DNA of 64,000 nucleotides, from contig JACXVB010000011.1 of assembly GCA_014763615.1 (NCBI GenBank), forward strand, positions 27,435-91,434, in the 5' to 3' direction. The notes under the pieces were generated by a model. It worked only from the letters and a program-made list of their open reading frames with translations. It was not told the DNA's origin and did not search any database. The DNA is from Sphingobacteriales bacterium. GTDB lineage: Bacteria; Bacteroidota; Bacteroidia; Sphingobacteriales; Sphingobacteriaceae. A program made the translations under genes and the position numbers. Of the stretch, positions 32,618 to 41,710 are shown piece by piece (the first letter of the stretch is position 1; each line of letters starts with the position of its first letter).

Positions 32618-32669
32618 TTTGTTACCAGTTTTCCCTTGTTTCATTCAACTTTGTTGCCTATTTGTTGCC
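32618..32669 (+). promoter_or_regulatory. Right cluster of TTTGTTGCC repeats (probable integrase arm sites)
   Basis: Copies at 32618-32626 (TTTGTTACC), 32650-32658 (TTTGTTGCC) and 32661-32669 (TTTGTTGCC) lie 32 and 11 bp apart, start to start. The left-end cluster has spacings of 31 and 11 bp in the same orientation. This points to protein binding sites used in integration and excision. Confidence 0.5.
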
Positions 32670-32708
32670 CAATCTTCGGATAGCCCTGATGTATAAGGGT
32701 TCGCTATT

Positions 32709-32726
32709 TTTTGTATCGGAAAGTAA
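32709..32726 (+). repeat. attR: right attachment site
   Basis: TTTTGTATCGGAAAGTAA repeats the end of mnmE with one mismatch (T for C at position 3) and marks the right end of the element. Host sequence follows from 32727. Confidence 0.85.
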
Positions 32727-33031
32727 CTAGGCAGGAAGTGGTCTTGATAAGATATGGGTTTACATCAGAAGTAAACATCTTGAAGGAACAAGCAATCGCA
32801 AAAAAAATCGGTCTTATTCAGAATGATGAAAACCTAGATTATTAGGGATTATTTCTTGTTTGCTCTTCATTTTTAGGATGTATCTAAAGTAGATTTTTTC
32901 ATTCTCAATCTCTGATTAAAAACATCAGGATGATTGGGCATGAAAAACCCAAAAAGGAGTAATTTGAAAAACAAATTATTATATCCTGAAATCAGTTAAA
33001 TTATTTTTAATTTGTTAAATAATTTTTTTAA
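32727..33031. other. Intergenic region between attR and the histidine kinase gene
   Basis: About 305 bp, AT-rich, with no gene I can support. A frame with no start codon runs through attR to a stop at 32843-32845 (ending AKKIGLIQNDENLDY); its composition is protein-like and it could be a relic of an earlier gene, but it is short. No promoter box was found for the kinase gene. Confidence 0.4.
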
Positions 33032-35635
33032 ATGAATTGGAGCAAAAAAAAATACAAAAAAATCTACTATTTATTTTTATTCACTATACTCATTTCTTTA
33101 GTTCTTAAAGAGATTGTTGTACAGTATAATATAAATCAGCAAAAAACAGATGCAGAACTTATTAATCTAACTGGAAGACAAAGGATGCTAAGTCAGAGAT
33201 TATCCAAAATAGTTCTTTTTTTAAAGTTAAAGGATATTCAAAAGCTTCCTGTTAATTACAATATTGATACTTTAAAAAGTTTAACGTTAGAGTGGAATAG
33301 TACGTATAAAGACCTCATAGACAACAGTAAATTTTATGGCAATGATAAAATTAAAGCTCTCTACAAAAAAAATTCTATCTATCACCATAATATTATAAAT
33401 GGTTGTAATACTTATTTAGCTAATTCTACTCAAGAAAATCTTACAAAGCTAATGGATATAGTTTCTGAAAATGAGTTAAAATTTTTGTTCTCTATGGAAA
33501 AAATTGTATTCAATTATCAAAAAAATGCAGAAGAAAAAGTTGAAAGATTGAGAAAAATTGAATATTTTCTTTTCTTTTTTACACTACTACTTTTTATCGG
33601 CGAACTTACCATTATCGTTTATCCCACTATCTCTGATATTCTAATCAAGAATGATACATTAAAACAATTAAATGATGATTTAATAGCTTCCGAGTCTGAA
33701 ATTAAAAAATCAAATGAATTCTTAAGCAAACTAAAAGAAGAACTAGAGATAAAAGAGAGACTGAACAGGAATTTTGTACAGCAAGCTCCTTTAGCATTAG
33801 CCATGTTTGATGAAAATTTAAATTATTTAGCTGCATCTGATAAATGGATCGAAGATTACAACCTAGTTGGTAAAGAAATTATAGGCGTTAACCATTATGA
33901 TTTATTCCCTGAAATTGGAGACGATTGGAAAAAAATACACCAAGAATGTTTAGCAGGAGCGATAAATAGTTGTGACGAGGCTGAATTTATTAGGGACAAT
34001 GGAGATAGGCAGTGGATCAGTTGGGATGTAAGGCCCTGGTATAAAACTACCAATGAAATTGGAGGTTTGCTTATGTTTACTGAGGACATCACTTTATTAA
34101 AGATTAAAGACGCAGAAAAGAATAGAATAGAAGAAATATTAAATAAGGCTAGCGAGGTTGCTAGAATAGGAACTTGGGAAGTTGATTTAGTTAATGATAA
34201 AATATATTGGAGTAAAGTAACTAAAGAAATTCATGAAGTTGATGAAGATTATGAGCCAATACTCGAATCGGCAATAAACTTTTTTCATGAAGGTGAAAGT
34301 AGAGATAAAATTCAGTATGTGTTTAAAGAGGCAATTGAAAACGGAATACCTTACGACGTTGAAGTACAATTGAAAACACATAAAGGTAATTTAATTTGGG
34401 CAAGAGCAATTGGACAGGCAAAGTTAATGGGTGGAAAATGCGTTGGTGTTTACGGAGTTTTTCAAGATATTAACAAAATTAAAACAATAGAAATTGCTTT
34501 AAAACAAGTTAATTCAGAGCTGAAGGCAATTTTCGATGCAAGTCCAATATCAATTATAGGAACTTCTTTAGATGGTAAAATCACTCATTTTAACAAAGGC
34601 GCAGAAAAAATGCTACAATATAGTGCCCATGAGGTAATCAATAAGCTAACGCCAGTTACTATTCATGAAAAATCAGAAATTTTAAACAGACAAAAAGAAT
34701 TATCGGCATTTTATCAAAAAGAAATCTCAGGGTTTGATGTTTTTGTGGAGGCAGCAAAAAATAACCATACAGAATTGCGAAGGTGGACTTATATTAAAAA
34801 AGATGGTACAGCGCTACCCGTAGAGTTAGTAGTAACAGCTATAAAAGATGAAAACAACCACATTACAGGTTTTTTAGGATTGGCAACTGATATTAGTGAG
34901 CGTTTGATAAATGAGCAAAGGATTTTAGAAGCTAATGAAAATTTAAAAGTTTTAACCGATAAATTAACCATACAAAATAAACAATTAGCAAGTTTTGCTC
35001 ATATTACCTCTCATAATTTACGCTCGCCTGTGGGAAATTTAAACGCTTTGTTAAGCTTTTATAAAATGGAAGAATCAGCAGAGGAGAAGGAATTATTAAT
35101 GGATAAATTTGAGATTGTTATCAATCATTTAACCAGTACGCTAAATACTTTGGTCGATACTTTAAAGATCAAAGAATCAACGGATACCGAAATAGAAAAA
35201 TTAAGCTTTGTGCAGATTTATGATAAAACCATCGAGATTTTAGTTGGTCAAATTATGCAAAGCGAAGCTGTAATCAATTGTGATTTTTCAAAAGCTCCAG
35301 ATATTTTATATAACAAAACCTATCTAGAAAGTATATTTATCAACTTATTAACTAATGCAATAAAATATAGAGATGATAAACGAAAGCCTGAAATTTTTGT
35401 AGAAACAGCTTATGTTAACAACAGAGTGGTTTTAAAAGTAATTGATAATGGTTTAGGAATTGACCTTGAAAAACACGGAGACAAATTATTTGGGTTAAAC
35501 AAAACTTTTCATAGAAATTCAGATGCAAAAGGTGTAGGTTTGTATCTTACAAAAATACAAATTGAAGCTATGGGTGGTAAAATTTACGCTCAAAGCCAAG
35601 TGAACAAAGGAACCACCTTTGTTGTTGAATTTTAA
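33032..35635 (+). CDS. PAS-domain sensor histidine kinase with PilJ/NarX-like sensor
   Basis: An 867-residue membrane kinase. TM1 (about 10-28) and TM2 (about 177-197) enclose a helical periplasmic sensor with LTGRQRMLSQRLSK, the signature of the PilJ/NarX N-terminal domain. A short coiled coil and three PAS domains follow (about 245-360, 365-485, 490-620). The HisKA His lies in ITSHNLRSPVGNL (near 660); the HATPase shows FINLLTNAIKYRD (N box), DNGLGI and AKGVGLYLTK. It has no receiver domain of its own. The response regulator 10 bp downstream is the likely partner. Ligand unknown. Confidence 0.9.
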   Translation: MNWSKKKYKKIYYLFLFTILISLVLKEIVVQYNINQQKTDAELINLTGRQRMLSQRLSKIVLFLKLKDIQKLPVNYNIDTLKSLTLEWNSTYKDLIDNSKFYGNDKIKALYKKNSIYHHNIINGCNTYLANSTQENLTKLMDIVSENELKFLFSMEKIVFNYQKNAEEKVERLRKIEYFLFFFTLLLFIGELTIIVYPTISDILIKNDTLKQLNDDLIASESEIKKSNEFLSKLKEELEIKERLNRNFVQQAPLALAMFDENLNYLAASDKWIEDYNLVGKEIIGVNHYDLFPEIGDDWKKIHQECLAGAINSCDEAEFIRDNGDRQWISWDVRPWYKTTNEIGGLLMFTEDITLLKIKDAEKNRIEEILNKASEVARIGTWEVDLVNDKIYWSKVTKEIHEVDEDYEPILESAINFFHEGESRDKIQYVFKEAIENGIPYDVEVQLKTHKGNLIWARAIGQAKLMGGKCVGVYGVFQDINKIKTIEIALKQVNSELKAIFDASPISIIGTSLDGKITHFNKGAEKMLQYSAHEVINKLTPVTIHEKSEILNRQKELSAFYQKEISGFDVFVEAAKNNHTELRRWTYIKKDGTALPVELVVTAIKDENNHITGFLGLATDISERLINEQRILEANENLKVLTDKLTIQNKQLASFAHITSHNLRSPVGNLNALLSFYKMEESAEEKELLMDKFEIVINHLTSTLNTLVDTLKIKESTDTEIEKLSFVQIYDKTIEILVGQIMQSEAVINCDFSKAPDILYNKTYLESIFINLLTNAIKYRDDKRKPEIFVETAYVNNRVVLKVIDNGLGIDLEKHGDKLFGLNKTFHRNSDAKGVGLYLTKIQIEAMGGKIYAQSQVNKGTTFVVEF

Positions 35636-35645
35636 TTAAGCAATC

Positions 35646-36062
35646 ATGAGTAAGCCTTTTATAATCTGTATTGTAGATGATGATGAAATTTACAAATTCA
35701 CGATGAAGAGAATGATAGAAATAGATCAATTAGCTAAAAAACTTTTGATTTTTTCTGATGGGGACGAAGCTATCAATTTCATGATTGATAATGTTGCAAA
35801 CAGCATAGATTTACCTGATGTGATTTTCTTGGATATCAATATGCCAATTATGGATGGTTTTCAATTTATGGAAGAATATATCAAACTGAAACCAAAAGTT
35901 GGTAAAAAAATTATTATTTATATGGTAACTTCTTCTGTTGATAGTGCCGATATTGAGAGAGCAAAAAGTATTTCAGAGATATCAGACTATATTATAAAGC
36001 CAATAAAATCAGAAGATTTAAAAAGTATTATTAAAGATTTGGAGCTTAAAGGCTTGCTTTGA
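35646..36062 (+). CDS. Single-domain response regulator
   Basis: A 138-residue CheY-like receiver with no output domain. The acidic pocket DDDE (near 11-14), the phosphoacceptor Asp in IFLDINMPIMDG (near 62), the TSS switch (near 99) and the Lys in IIKPI (near 119) are all present. It starts 10 bp after the kinase gene and almost certainly takes phosphate from it. Without an effector domain it must act by binding another protein or serve as a phosphorelay intermediate. Confidence 0.92.
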   Translation: MSKPFIICIVDDDEIYKFTMKRMIEIDQLAKKLLIFSDGDEAINFMIDNVANSIDLPDVIFLDINMPIMDGFQFMEEYIKLKPKVGKKIIIYMVTSSVDSADIERAKSISEISDYIIKPIKSEDLKSIIKDLELKGLL

Positions 36063-36381
36063 TTTGCTTATTTTAAGATTATTTAAGGTAATATTATAAA
36101 GTGTGTAAGTCTCTTTAACCTCAAAATTCTAAAGAATTATTATCTATTTAAGCATGTTTTCTCTGTAAACCTAGCCGTCTAAAGTAGAGTTTTTGGTGTA
36201 TTTGTTTGACTCTGAAAATAACAAAACAATGCCAACACTGCTCAGAATAGAAAAATCAAAATCATTCTTCTCTATCAATATAAAAACAAAATATTTTTCT
36301 CGCTTTACTTTGTTCTATAGTATTTTTTGTTTTAAAAGAGATTTTTAATGATTTAATTTGAAAATTCCATCAAAATCAAAT
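36063..36381. other. Intergenic region before DUF1015 gene
   Basis: About 320 bp, AT-rich. I see no gene, hairpin terminator or clear promoter; a TATTTTTTG at about 36319-36327 approximates a -7 box with one extra T. Confidence 0.35.
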
Positions 36382-37614
36382 ATGCCGAAAATAAAACCTT
36401 TCAAAGCAATTTTGCCTTCTACAGCTTTTGTAAGGGAGGTGGTGATTAGTTTAGAAAACTTGTCTATAGAATCTGCCAAAGAAATCAGAGGGAAAAATCC
36501 ACATAGTTTTGTGCATCTTCTGGTTCCAAAAATTGAGAACTATTATTTAATGGGTTCTAAACAAGAGTTGGCTTTTAAAAAAATCAGTGAGAATTTGGAA
36601 GATTTTTTACAAAATAAAGTGTTGGTAAAAGATCATGAGGAAGCGATCTATATATATCAGCAAACGTCGCCAAAACATCAATATACTGGATTTTGGACAG
36701 TTTCATCTATTGATGATTACCTCAGTAATCAAATCAAAAAACATGAACTTACCAGAGCAGAACGGGAGCGAGGTTTAATAGAATATGTAAAAGAAACAGG
36801 TTTAGACGCCAATCCGGTCTTAATTACCTATCCTACACAAACAGATTTAGAGGACATTATCAATCAGAAAACCAAAGAACAACCTGATTTAGATTTTGAA
36901 TTAGATGGGGTACATCATCAAATTTGGAAAATTAATCAACCTGAGGAAGTAAAACGAGTGGTCGATATTTTTGAAAATATGCCCGTAAGTTATATTGCTG
37001 ATGGGCATCATCGAGCCGCAGCTGCCAGTACTTTCGGCATCGAAAGAAGAAAGTTAAACCTAAAGCATCAAGGAGCAGAAGAGTATAACTTCTTTTCTTC
37101 GGTTTATATCAGTACCAACCAATTGGATATTTTAGCATTTCATCGATTTATTAAACTAAATGAGGATATCCATACGAAAGAAATTTTAGAATTTATCAAA
37201 GATAAATTTAATATCAAATTGATAGAAAGGAATCAGATTTTGCCTCAAAGCGAACATGTTTTAGGTTTTTATATGGATGCTCAAGCTTATCAAATTCAGT
37301 TAAAATCCTATTTAAAAGAAGATATTCTGACTGATTTAGATGTGAGTATATTACAAAATGAAATATTAGAACCTCTTTTTCAAATTACCAACCCTAGAGA
37401 AGATAAAAGAATGCATTTTATTGGGGGTGAAATTAATGTTACCAAACAACTTGAACTTATAGATCAAGGAGTTTATGATTTAGCATTTTTTCTTTTTCCA
37501 ATCGCCGTTTCCGACTTGATAAAAATTGCGGATATTGGAGAAACCATGCCGCCAAAATCTACTTGGTTTGAGCCTAAGTTTTTGGCAGGTTTAGTCACCC
37601 ATGAGATCAATTAA
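36382..37614 (+). CDS. DUF1015 family protein
   Basis: A 410-residue cytosolic protein of the DUF1015 (SerC-like) family, recognised from MPKIKPFKAILPSTAFV at the start, IRGKNPHSFVHLLVP, the central VSYIADGHHRAAAA and the C-terminal ETMPPKSTWFEPK. The frame runs back to a TTG at 36358, but ATG 36382 gives the family's normal N-terminus. In many Bacteroidota the gene lies near serine biosynthesis genes; none is present here, and the biochemical role is unproven. It overlaps the 3' end of the convergent MBL gene by 4 bp. Confidence 0.88.
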   Translation: MPKIKPFKAILPSTAFVREVVISLENLSIESAKEIRGKNPHSFVHLLVPKIENYYLMGSKQELAFKKISENLEDFLQNKVLVKDHEEAIYIYQQTSPKHQYTGFWTVSSIDDYLSNQIKKHELTRAERERGLIEYVKETGLDANPVLITYPTQTDLEDIINQKTKEQPDLDFELDGVHHQIWKINQPEEVKRVVDIFENMPVSYIADGHHRAAAASTFGIERRKLNLKHQGAEEYNFFSSVYISTNQLDILAFHRFIKLNEDIHTKEILEFIKDKFNIKLIERNQILPQSEHVLGFYMDAQAYQIQLKSYLKEDILTDLDVSILQNEILEPLFQITNPREDKRMHFIGGEINVTKQLELIDQGVYDLAFFLFPIAVSDLIKIADIGETMPPKSTWFEPKFLAGLVTHEIN

Positions 37615-39020
37615 AACTCAAAAACCAACCCTTTTTTAGGAATCACTACTTCATAGTTTTTAGCTTCTAAATCTGTTTTAAAAGCTTCCATACTTTCGGG
37701 CTCACCATGCACTAAGAAAACTTGTTTTAGACTTTTATTAGGGATTTTCTCGATATATTCCATCAAATCTTGATGGTCTCCATGTCCACTTAACAAATCG
37801 GTTTTTTTGATGCTAGCAAATACAGAAAGCTCTCTTCCTTTGAGGTTAACTACAGCATCTCCTCTTAATAAGCGATGGCCTAAAGTTCCTTTTGCACAAT
37901 ATCCGATAAAGAAAATGGTGGCATAAAAATTTTGAATATTGTGGTATAAATGGTCTTGTATTCTTCCACCTTCTAACATCCCAGCAGAAGAAATAATGAT
38001 ACAAGGTTCAAAATGATCTGAAATTTCTTTACTCTCTTTCAGCTCTTTCACGTAACTCAAATTCTCAAACTCAAATTCATCTCCGTTTTGATGATAGAAA
38101 TTTCGAGATTCTTCACTTACATATTGATGATGTTTTCGGTAAATATCGGTAGCCATCGTAGCCATCGGGCTATCTACAAAAACTGGAACGGGAGGGAGGG
38201 CGCCATCAGAAAATATTTTGTTCAAAGAAAAAACTAAAGATTGCGTTCTGCCCACACTAAAAGCAGGGATAATTAACCTACCAGGTTGGTCTATGCAAGC
38301 TTCTTTAATCACTTTAATCAAAGTGTCTCTTAAATTATTTTCTCTATCATGAAATCTACCTCCATAAGTAGATTCGCAAACTAAATACTGCGTTTCGGGT
38401 AAATATGCAGGATCGTTTAAAACAGGATAATTCTTTCTGCCGATATCACCAGTAAAAGCAATCGTTTTTTGTTCTCCATTTTCCTGAATGGTGAAATGTG
38501 CCGCTGCTGCACCTAATAAATGCCCAGTTGGTACTAAAGTCAGCGAAATTTGATTATTGATTTTAAAAGGTTTTTGAAAGGCAATAGGCACCATTCTATC
38601 AGCCGTATCATTCACATGTTTTTGTAAATAAAGTGGATGATTGGATTGAAATTGCTGCTGCTTTCTTCTGTTAAATTTCTTTCTTCCTCTGCCTTTTTCT
38701 TGTTTTCTCATGAAGATATTCACAGAATCAGACAAGAGCAATTGTGTTAAATCTGCAGTGGGGTAGGTACATAAAATCTGACCTTCAAAACCAGCTTTCA
38801 CCAATGTTGGTAAATTACCGCTATGGTCAATATGTGCGTGGGTGAGCACTACAACATCAATATCAAAAGGATCAAACGGAAAGGATTCATTCTCAGAAAG
38901 ATCTACGCCTCCTTCATAATTTAGGCCACAATCAATTAAAATTTTATAATCCTCAACTTCTAATAAGTGCATGCTGCCAGTGACCTGTTCTGCCGCACCC
39001 CAAACGGTTAATTTCATCAA
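37611..39020 (-). CDS. MBL-fold/beta-CASP RNA-metabolising hydrolase
   Basis: A 469-residue metallo-beta-lactamase-fold protein with a beta-CASP insert. Zinc motif 2 is LTHAHIDHSG (near 59-68), followed by PTGHLLGAAAA, FTGDIGR, a beta-CASP segment with FSVGRTQ and DSPMATMAT, and the C-terminal SGHGDHQDL and VHGEPESM, which supply the last ligands. This is the architecture of CPSF73-like bacterial RNases (YSH1/TTHA0252 type), which cut or trim RNA. It lies 9 bp downstream of the ABC exporter gene and is probably cotranscribed. Confidence 0.9.
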   Translation of the reverse strand: MMKLTVWGAAEQVTGSMHLLEVEDYKILIDCGLNYEGGVDLSENESFPFDPFDIDVVVLTHAHIDHSGNLPTLVKAGFEGQILCTYPTADLTQLLLSDSVNIFMRKQEKGRGRKKFNRRKQQQFQSNHPLYLQKHVNDTADRMVPIAFQKPFKINNQISLTLVPTGHLLGAAAAHFTIQENGEQKTIAFTGDIGRKNYPVLNDPAYLPETQYLVCESTYGGRFHDRENNLRDTLIKVIKEACIDQPGRLIIPAFSVGRTQSLVFSLNKIFSDGALPPVPVFVDSPMATMATDIYRKHHQYVSEESRNFYHQNGDEFEFENLSYVKELKESKEISDHFEPCIIISSAGMLEGGRIQDHLYHNIQNFYATIFFIGYCAKGTLGHRLLRGDAVVNLKGRELSVFASIKKTDLLSGHGDHQDLMEYIEKIPNKSLKQVFLVHGEPESMEAFKTDLEAKNYEVVIPKKGLVFEF

Positions 39021-39029
39021 TAAATGTGC

Positions 39030-40853
39030 TTATGCTTCAAATTGTAAAGCGCTTAAATGTTTATATAAACCATCTTCAACCTGTAAAAGTTCCTGATGGT
39101 TTCCGCTTTCTACAATCTTTCCTTTATCTAAAACTATAATTCTATCGGCTTCTCTGATGGTTGATAATCGATGCGCAATAATAATAGAAGTTCTTCCTTT
39201 CATCAACACTTCTAAAGCTTCTTGTACCAATCTTTCTGATTCTGAATCTAATGAGGAGGTAGCTTCATCTAAAATTAAAATGGCTGGGTCTTTTAATAAG
39301 GCTCTTGCTATCGCGATGCGTTGCCTTTGCCCGCCTGATAATTTCACACCCCTTTCGCCAACTACGGTTTCATAAGCTTCGGGAAAACTGGTGATAAATT
39401 GATGGGCATTGGCTCTTTTTGCCGCCAAAACGATTTCTTCATCTGTAGCATTTAATTTGCCATAGGCGATGTTTTCTTTGATAGTGCCACCAAATAAAAT
39501 CACATCTTGAGGTACAATTGCTACTTGATTTCTGATATCGGTTAAATCAAATTGATTCGCTTCAACACCATCAAAAAGTATTTTCCCATTTTGGAGATGA
39601 TAAAACTGTAAAATTAAACTCGCTATGGTAGATTTTCCAGCTCCAGATGGGCCAACAATGGCAATTTTTTCACCGGCTTTAGCCTGAAAACTTACGCCAT
39701 CCAATACTTGAACATCTTTTCTAGACGGATAATAGAAATGAGCATCCTCAAAAACTAAATCTCCTTTAATCGTTTTTTTGATTTGATGATTAGTGGTATG
39801 GATAGAAATGTCCTCGTTTTCCTCCTCTAAAATTTCTAAAACTCGCTCTGAAGCACCAATTGCTTTTTGAACATTAGCATATAGTTCTGGAAAACTTCCC
39901 ATTGCTGCTCCAACAAAAACAGAATAAAGCATATAAGCCAGTAAATCTCCAACAGAAAGTCCGCCTTGTTGAACTAAATACGAACCATACCAAATTACCC
40001 CCATAATTGCTCCAAACAAGCAAAAGATGATAAAAGAGGCGAAAGCGCCACGATAATTTGCACCTTTTAAAGCAATTTGCACCACTTCTCTTAAACTTTT
40101 ATCATATCTGTTAGCCTCATAAGATTCGTTTACAAAGGCTTTAACATTAGAAATCCCTTGTAAAGTTTCTTCAACTACGGTGTTTGATTCTGCAAGTTTA
40201 TCCTGTGCATTTCTTGAGATTTTTCTGATGGCTTTACCGAAGAATACACCAGCTACCACGATAATGGGAAGTATAGAAAGATTGAAAAGCGTGAGTTTAC
40301 CTGAAACAATAATGAGGATGGTGATTCCACCAATCAATAAGATAATTTGACGAATCATTTCTGCTAAGGTGGTGGTGATGGTATCTTGTATTTGTGATAA
40401 ATCTGCAGAAATCCGACTATTTAATTCGCCCACTCTTCGGTTAGCAAAGAAATTCATCGGTAAAGTGATCATTTTAAAATAGGTATCTCTTCGGATATCG
40501 GCTAATGATTTTTCGGCTACTTCAACAAATAATCTAATCCTGAAAAAGGAAACAAATGCTTGAACAAACAAAATCGCGAAAGCTAAATAACCAATGGCAT
40601 TGATAGAGTTTGGCATTCCGTATTGTGGTGCTTTTCCTTGAGCTACATCCACCATCACTTTAATTAATGCCGGAAAAGCTAAGCCTGTTAAGCTAGATAA
40701 AAACAAGAAAACCATTCCGAAAATAAATTTAGTTTGATAAGGTTTCAGGTATTTGAGTAGACCTTTAATCTTTTGAAGATTTTCTTTATTGATTTTAGCT
40801 TTATTAAAGTCTATTTTAGGGGTAGAACTGCTGTTTAGTCCATTTCTCGCCAT
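39030..40853 (-). CDS. ABC exporter, fused permease and ATPase (MsbA-like)
   Basis: A 607-residue half-transporter that works as a homodimer in the inner membrane. Six membrane helices fill residues about 45-325. The ATPase domain (about 355-600) has Walker A GPSGAGKST, the signature LSGGQRQRIAIARAL, Walker B ILILDEATSSLDSE and the switch His in IIIAHRLSTI. Sequence type fits lipid or drug exporters such as MsbA or BmrA; the substrate cannot be told. The N-terminal extension (FNKAKINKENLQKIKGLL) is a short amphipathic segment. Confidence 0.93.
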   Translation of the reverse strand: MARNGLNSSSTPKIDFNKAKINKENLQKIKGLLKYLKPYQTKFIFGMVFLFLSSLTGLAFPALIKVMVDVAQGKAPQYGMPNSINAIGYLAFAILFVQAFVSFFRIRLFVEVAEKSLADIRRDTYFKMITLPMNFFANRRVGELNSRISADLSQIQDTITTTLAEMIRQIILLIGGITILIIVSGKLTLFNLSILPIIVVAGVFFGKAIRKISRNAQDKLAESNTVVEETLQGISNVKAFVNESYEANRYDKSLREVVQIALKGANYRGAFASFIIFCLFGAIMGVIWYGSYLVQQGGLSVGDLLAYMLYSVFVGAAMGSFPELYANVQKAIGASERVLEILEEENEDISIHTTNHQIKKTIKGDLVFEDAHFYYPSRKDVQVLDGVSFQAKAGEKIAIVGPSGAGKSTIASLILQFYHLQNGKILFDGVEANQFDLTDIRNQVAIVPQDVILFGGTIKENIAYGKLNATDEEIVLAAKRANAHQFITSFPEAYETVVGERGVKLSGGQRQRIAIARALLKDPAILILDEATSSLDSESERLVQEALEVLMKGRTSIIIAHRLSTIREADRIIVLDKGKIVESGNHQELLQVEDGLYKHLSALQFEA

Positions 40854-40917
40854 CTTTTGTTATTATTTAGAAGAACTACTTATCTTTCAAAGCTAACAGA
40901 TTAAAACAAAGAAGGGT

Positions 40918-41427
40918 TTATTTAGTCGAAATTTTACGGAACACAAACAGTACAATACTAGCAATAGCCAAACCTAATGCAAAAGCCAAGATTTGATAAA
41001 ACTTTTGACTTTTTTTGGTGTCTTGAAGTTGTTGATGGAGTTTTTCTGTTTCTTGTTGCAGCTTATTAATGGTTTTCATATAAGCTAAATTGATATCCGC
41101 AGAATTTTGAGATTTTTGTTCAATCTGCTCTTGTTGGAAATTCTTAAAATCTAATAATATTTTGGTTTCTTTTAAGATATGATTATCTGTTTGGATAATA
41201 TCCGTCAAAATATCGATACTTTTTTGCATATCTCTTTTCGTTTTTAAACCAAATATTCCTGATTTCTTAGCTAAACTTTCTTCAAACTGACCAAATTTCT
41301 GAAATCTTGCATCCAACATTTGGTTAATTTTATTACGCTGAAGATTGTAAGCTAATGTATCAGGGTTTTGAAAACCGAATAAAAACTGAGTGATGCTAAT
41401 GAATAAAAGAGTTAGAAAATACTTCAT
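40918..41427 (-). CDS. Membrane-anchored coiled-coil protein
   Basis: A 169-residue protein starting with a signal peptide or first membrane segment (MKYFLTLLFISITQFLFGF), then a long helical, Gln/Lys-rich region likely to form a coiled coil (about 30-140), and a C-terminal membrane helix (FYQILAFALGLAIASIVLFV) with a basic tail. It may be held at the membrane with a periplasmic coiled coil. It starts one base after the ABM gene's stop codon, and both are on the minus strand. No family recognised. Confidence 0.65.
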   Translation of the reverse strand: MKYFLTLLFISITQFLFGFQNPDTLAYNLQRNKINQMLDARFQKFGQFEESLAKKSGIFGLKTKRDMQKSIDILTDIIQTDNHILKETKILLDFKNFQQEQIEQKSQNSADINLAYMKTINKLQQETEKLHQQLQDTKKSQKFYQILAFALGLAIASIVLFVFRKISTK

Positions 41428-41428
41428 A

Positions 41429-41710
41429 TTATGCCTTTAAACTCCAAGCTTCTGCTTTTTTATCAAATAATAATTTCACCTTTTTCCAAGTTTTGATAAA
41501 AAGTTCAGAATGCCGATAATGATCTAAATCCATTTCACTTTCCCAGTGGCTAATGGTAAAAAATATTTCTGGATGTTGAGCGTCTTGGTGTAAATTAACT
41601 AGCAAACAGCCTTCCATTTTTTCAATTAAGGGTTTTGTTTCTTTAAAAATTAAGCGAAACGTATCAATTTCATTCAATTTAAATTCCATTTTTACTAATC
41701 TAATAATCAT
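41429..41710 (-). CDS. Antibiotic biosynthesis monooxygenase-like (ABM) protein
   Basis: A 93-residue ferredoxin-like ABM-fold protein: MIIRLVKMEFKLNEIDTF opens the first strand and helix, MEGCLLVNLHQDAQHP and IFFTISHWESEMDLDHYRHS give the central strands and the conserved W-x(n)-DxYRHSE segment. Such small dimers act as monooxygenases, heme-degrading enzymes or stress proteins; the heme-ligand Asn cannot be assigned here. The start overlaps the upstream SAM hydrolase stop (ATGA at 41707-41710), so the genes are coupled. Confidence 0.82.
   Translation of the reverse strand: MIIRLVKMEFKLNEIDTFRLIFKETKPLIEKMEGCLLVNLHQDAQHPEIFFTISHWESEMDLDHYRHSELFIKTWKKVKLLFDKKAEAWSLKA

Larger units (their letters stand above)
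5774..32726. mobile_element. Integrative element at the 3' end of mnmE, about 27 kb
   Basis: The boundaries are direct repeats TTCTGTATCGGAAAGTAA (5774-5791, the end of mnmE) and TTTTGTATCGGAAAGTAA (32709-32726), 17 of 18 bases identical. A recombinase operon lies just inside the left end. TTTGTTGCC repeats with matching spacing lie inside both ends. Contents are recombination genes, a primase/helicase module, an AbiE toxin-antitoxin, a type III restriction system, an Argonaute operon and a right-hand accessory zone. Several parts are visibly richer in GC than the flanks. No relaxase, conjugation ATPase, portal, terminase or capsid gene was recognised, so it is either mobilised in trans or behaves as a satellite. 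Confidence 0.88.
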
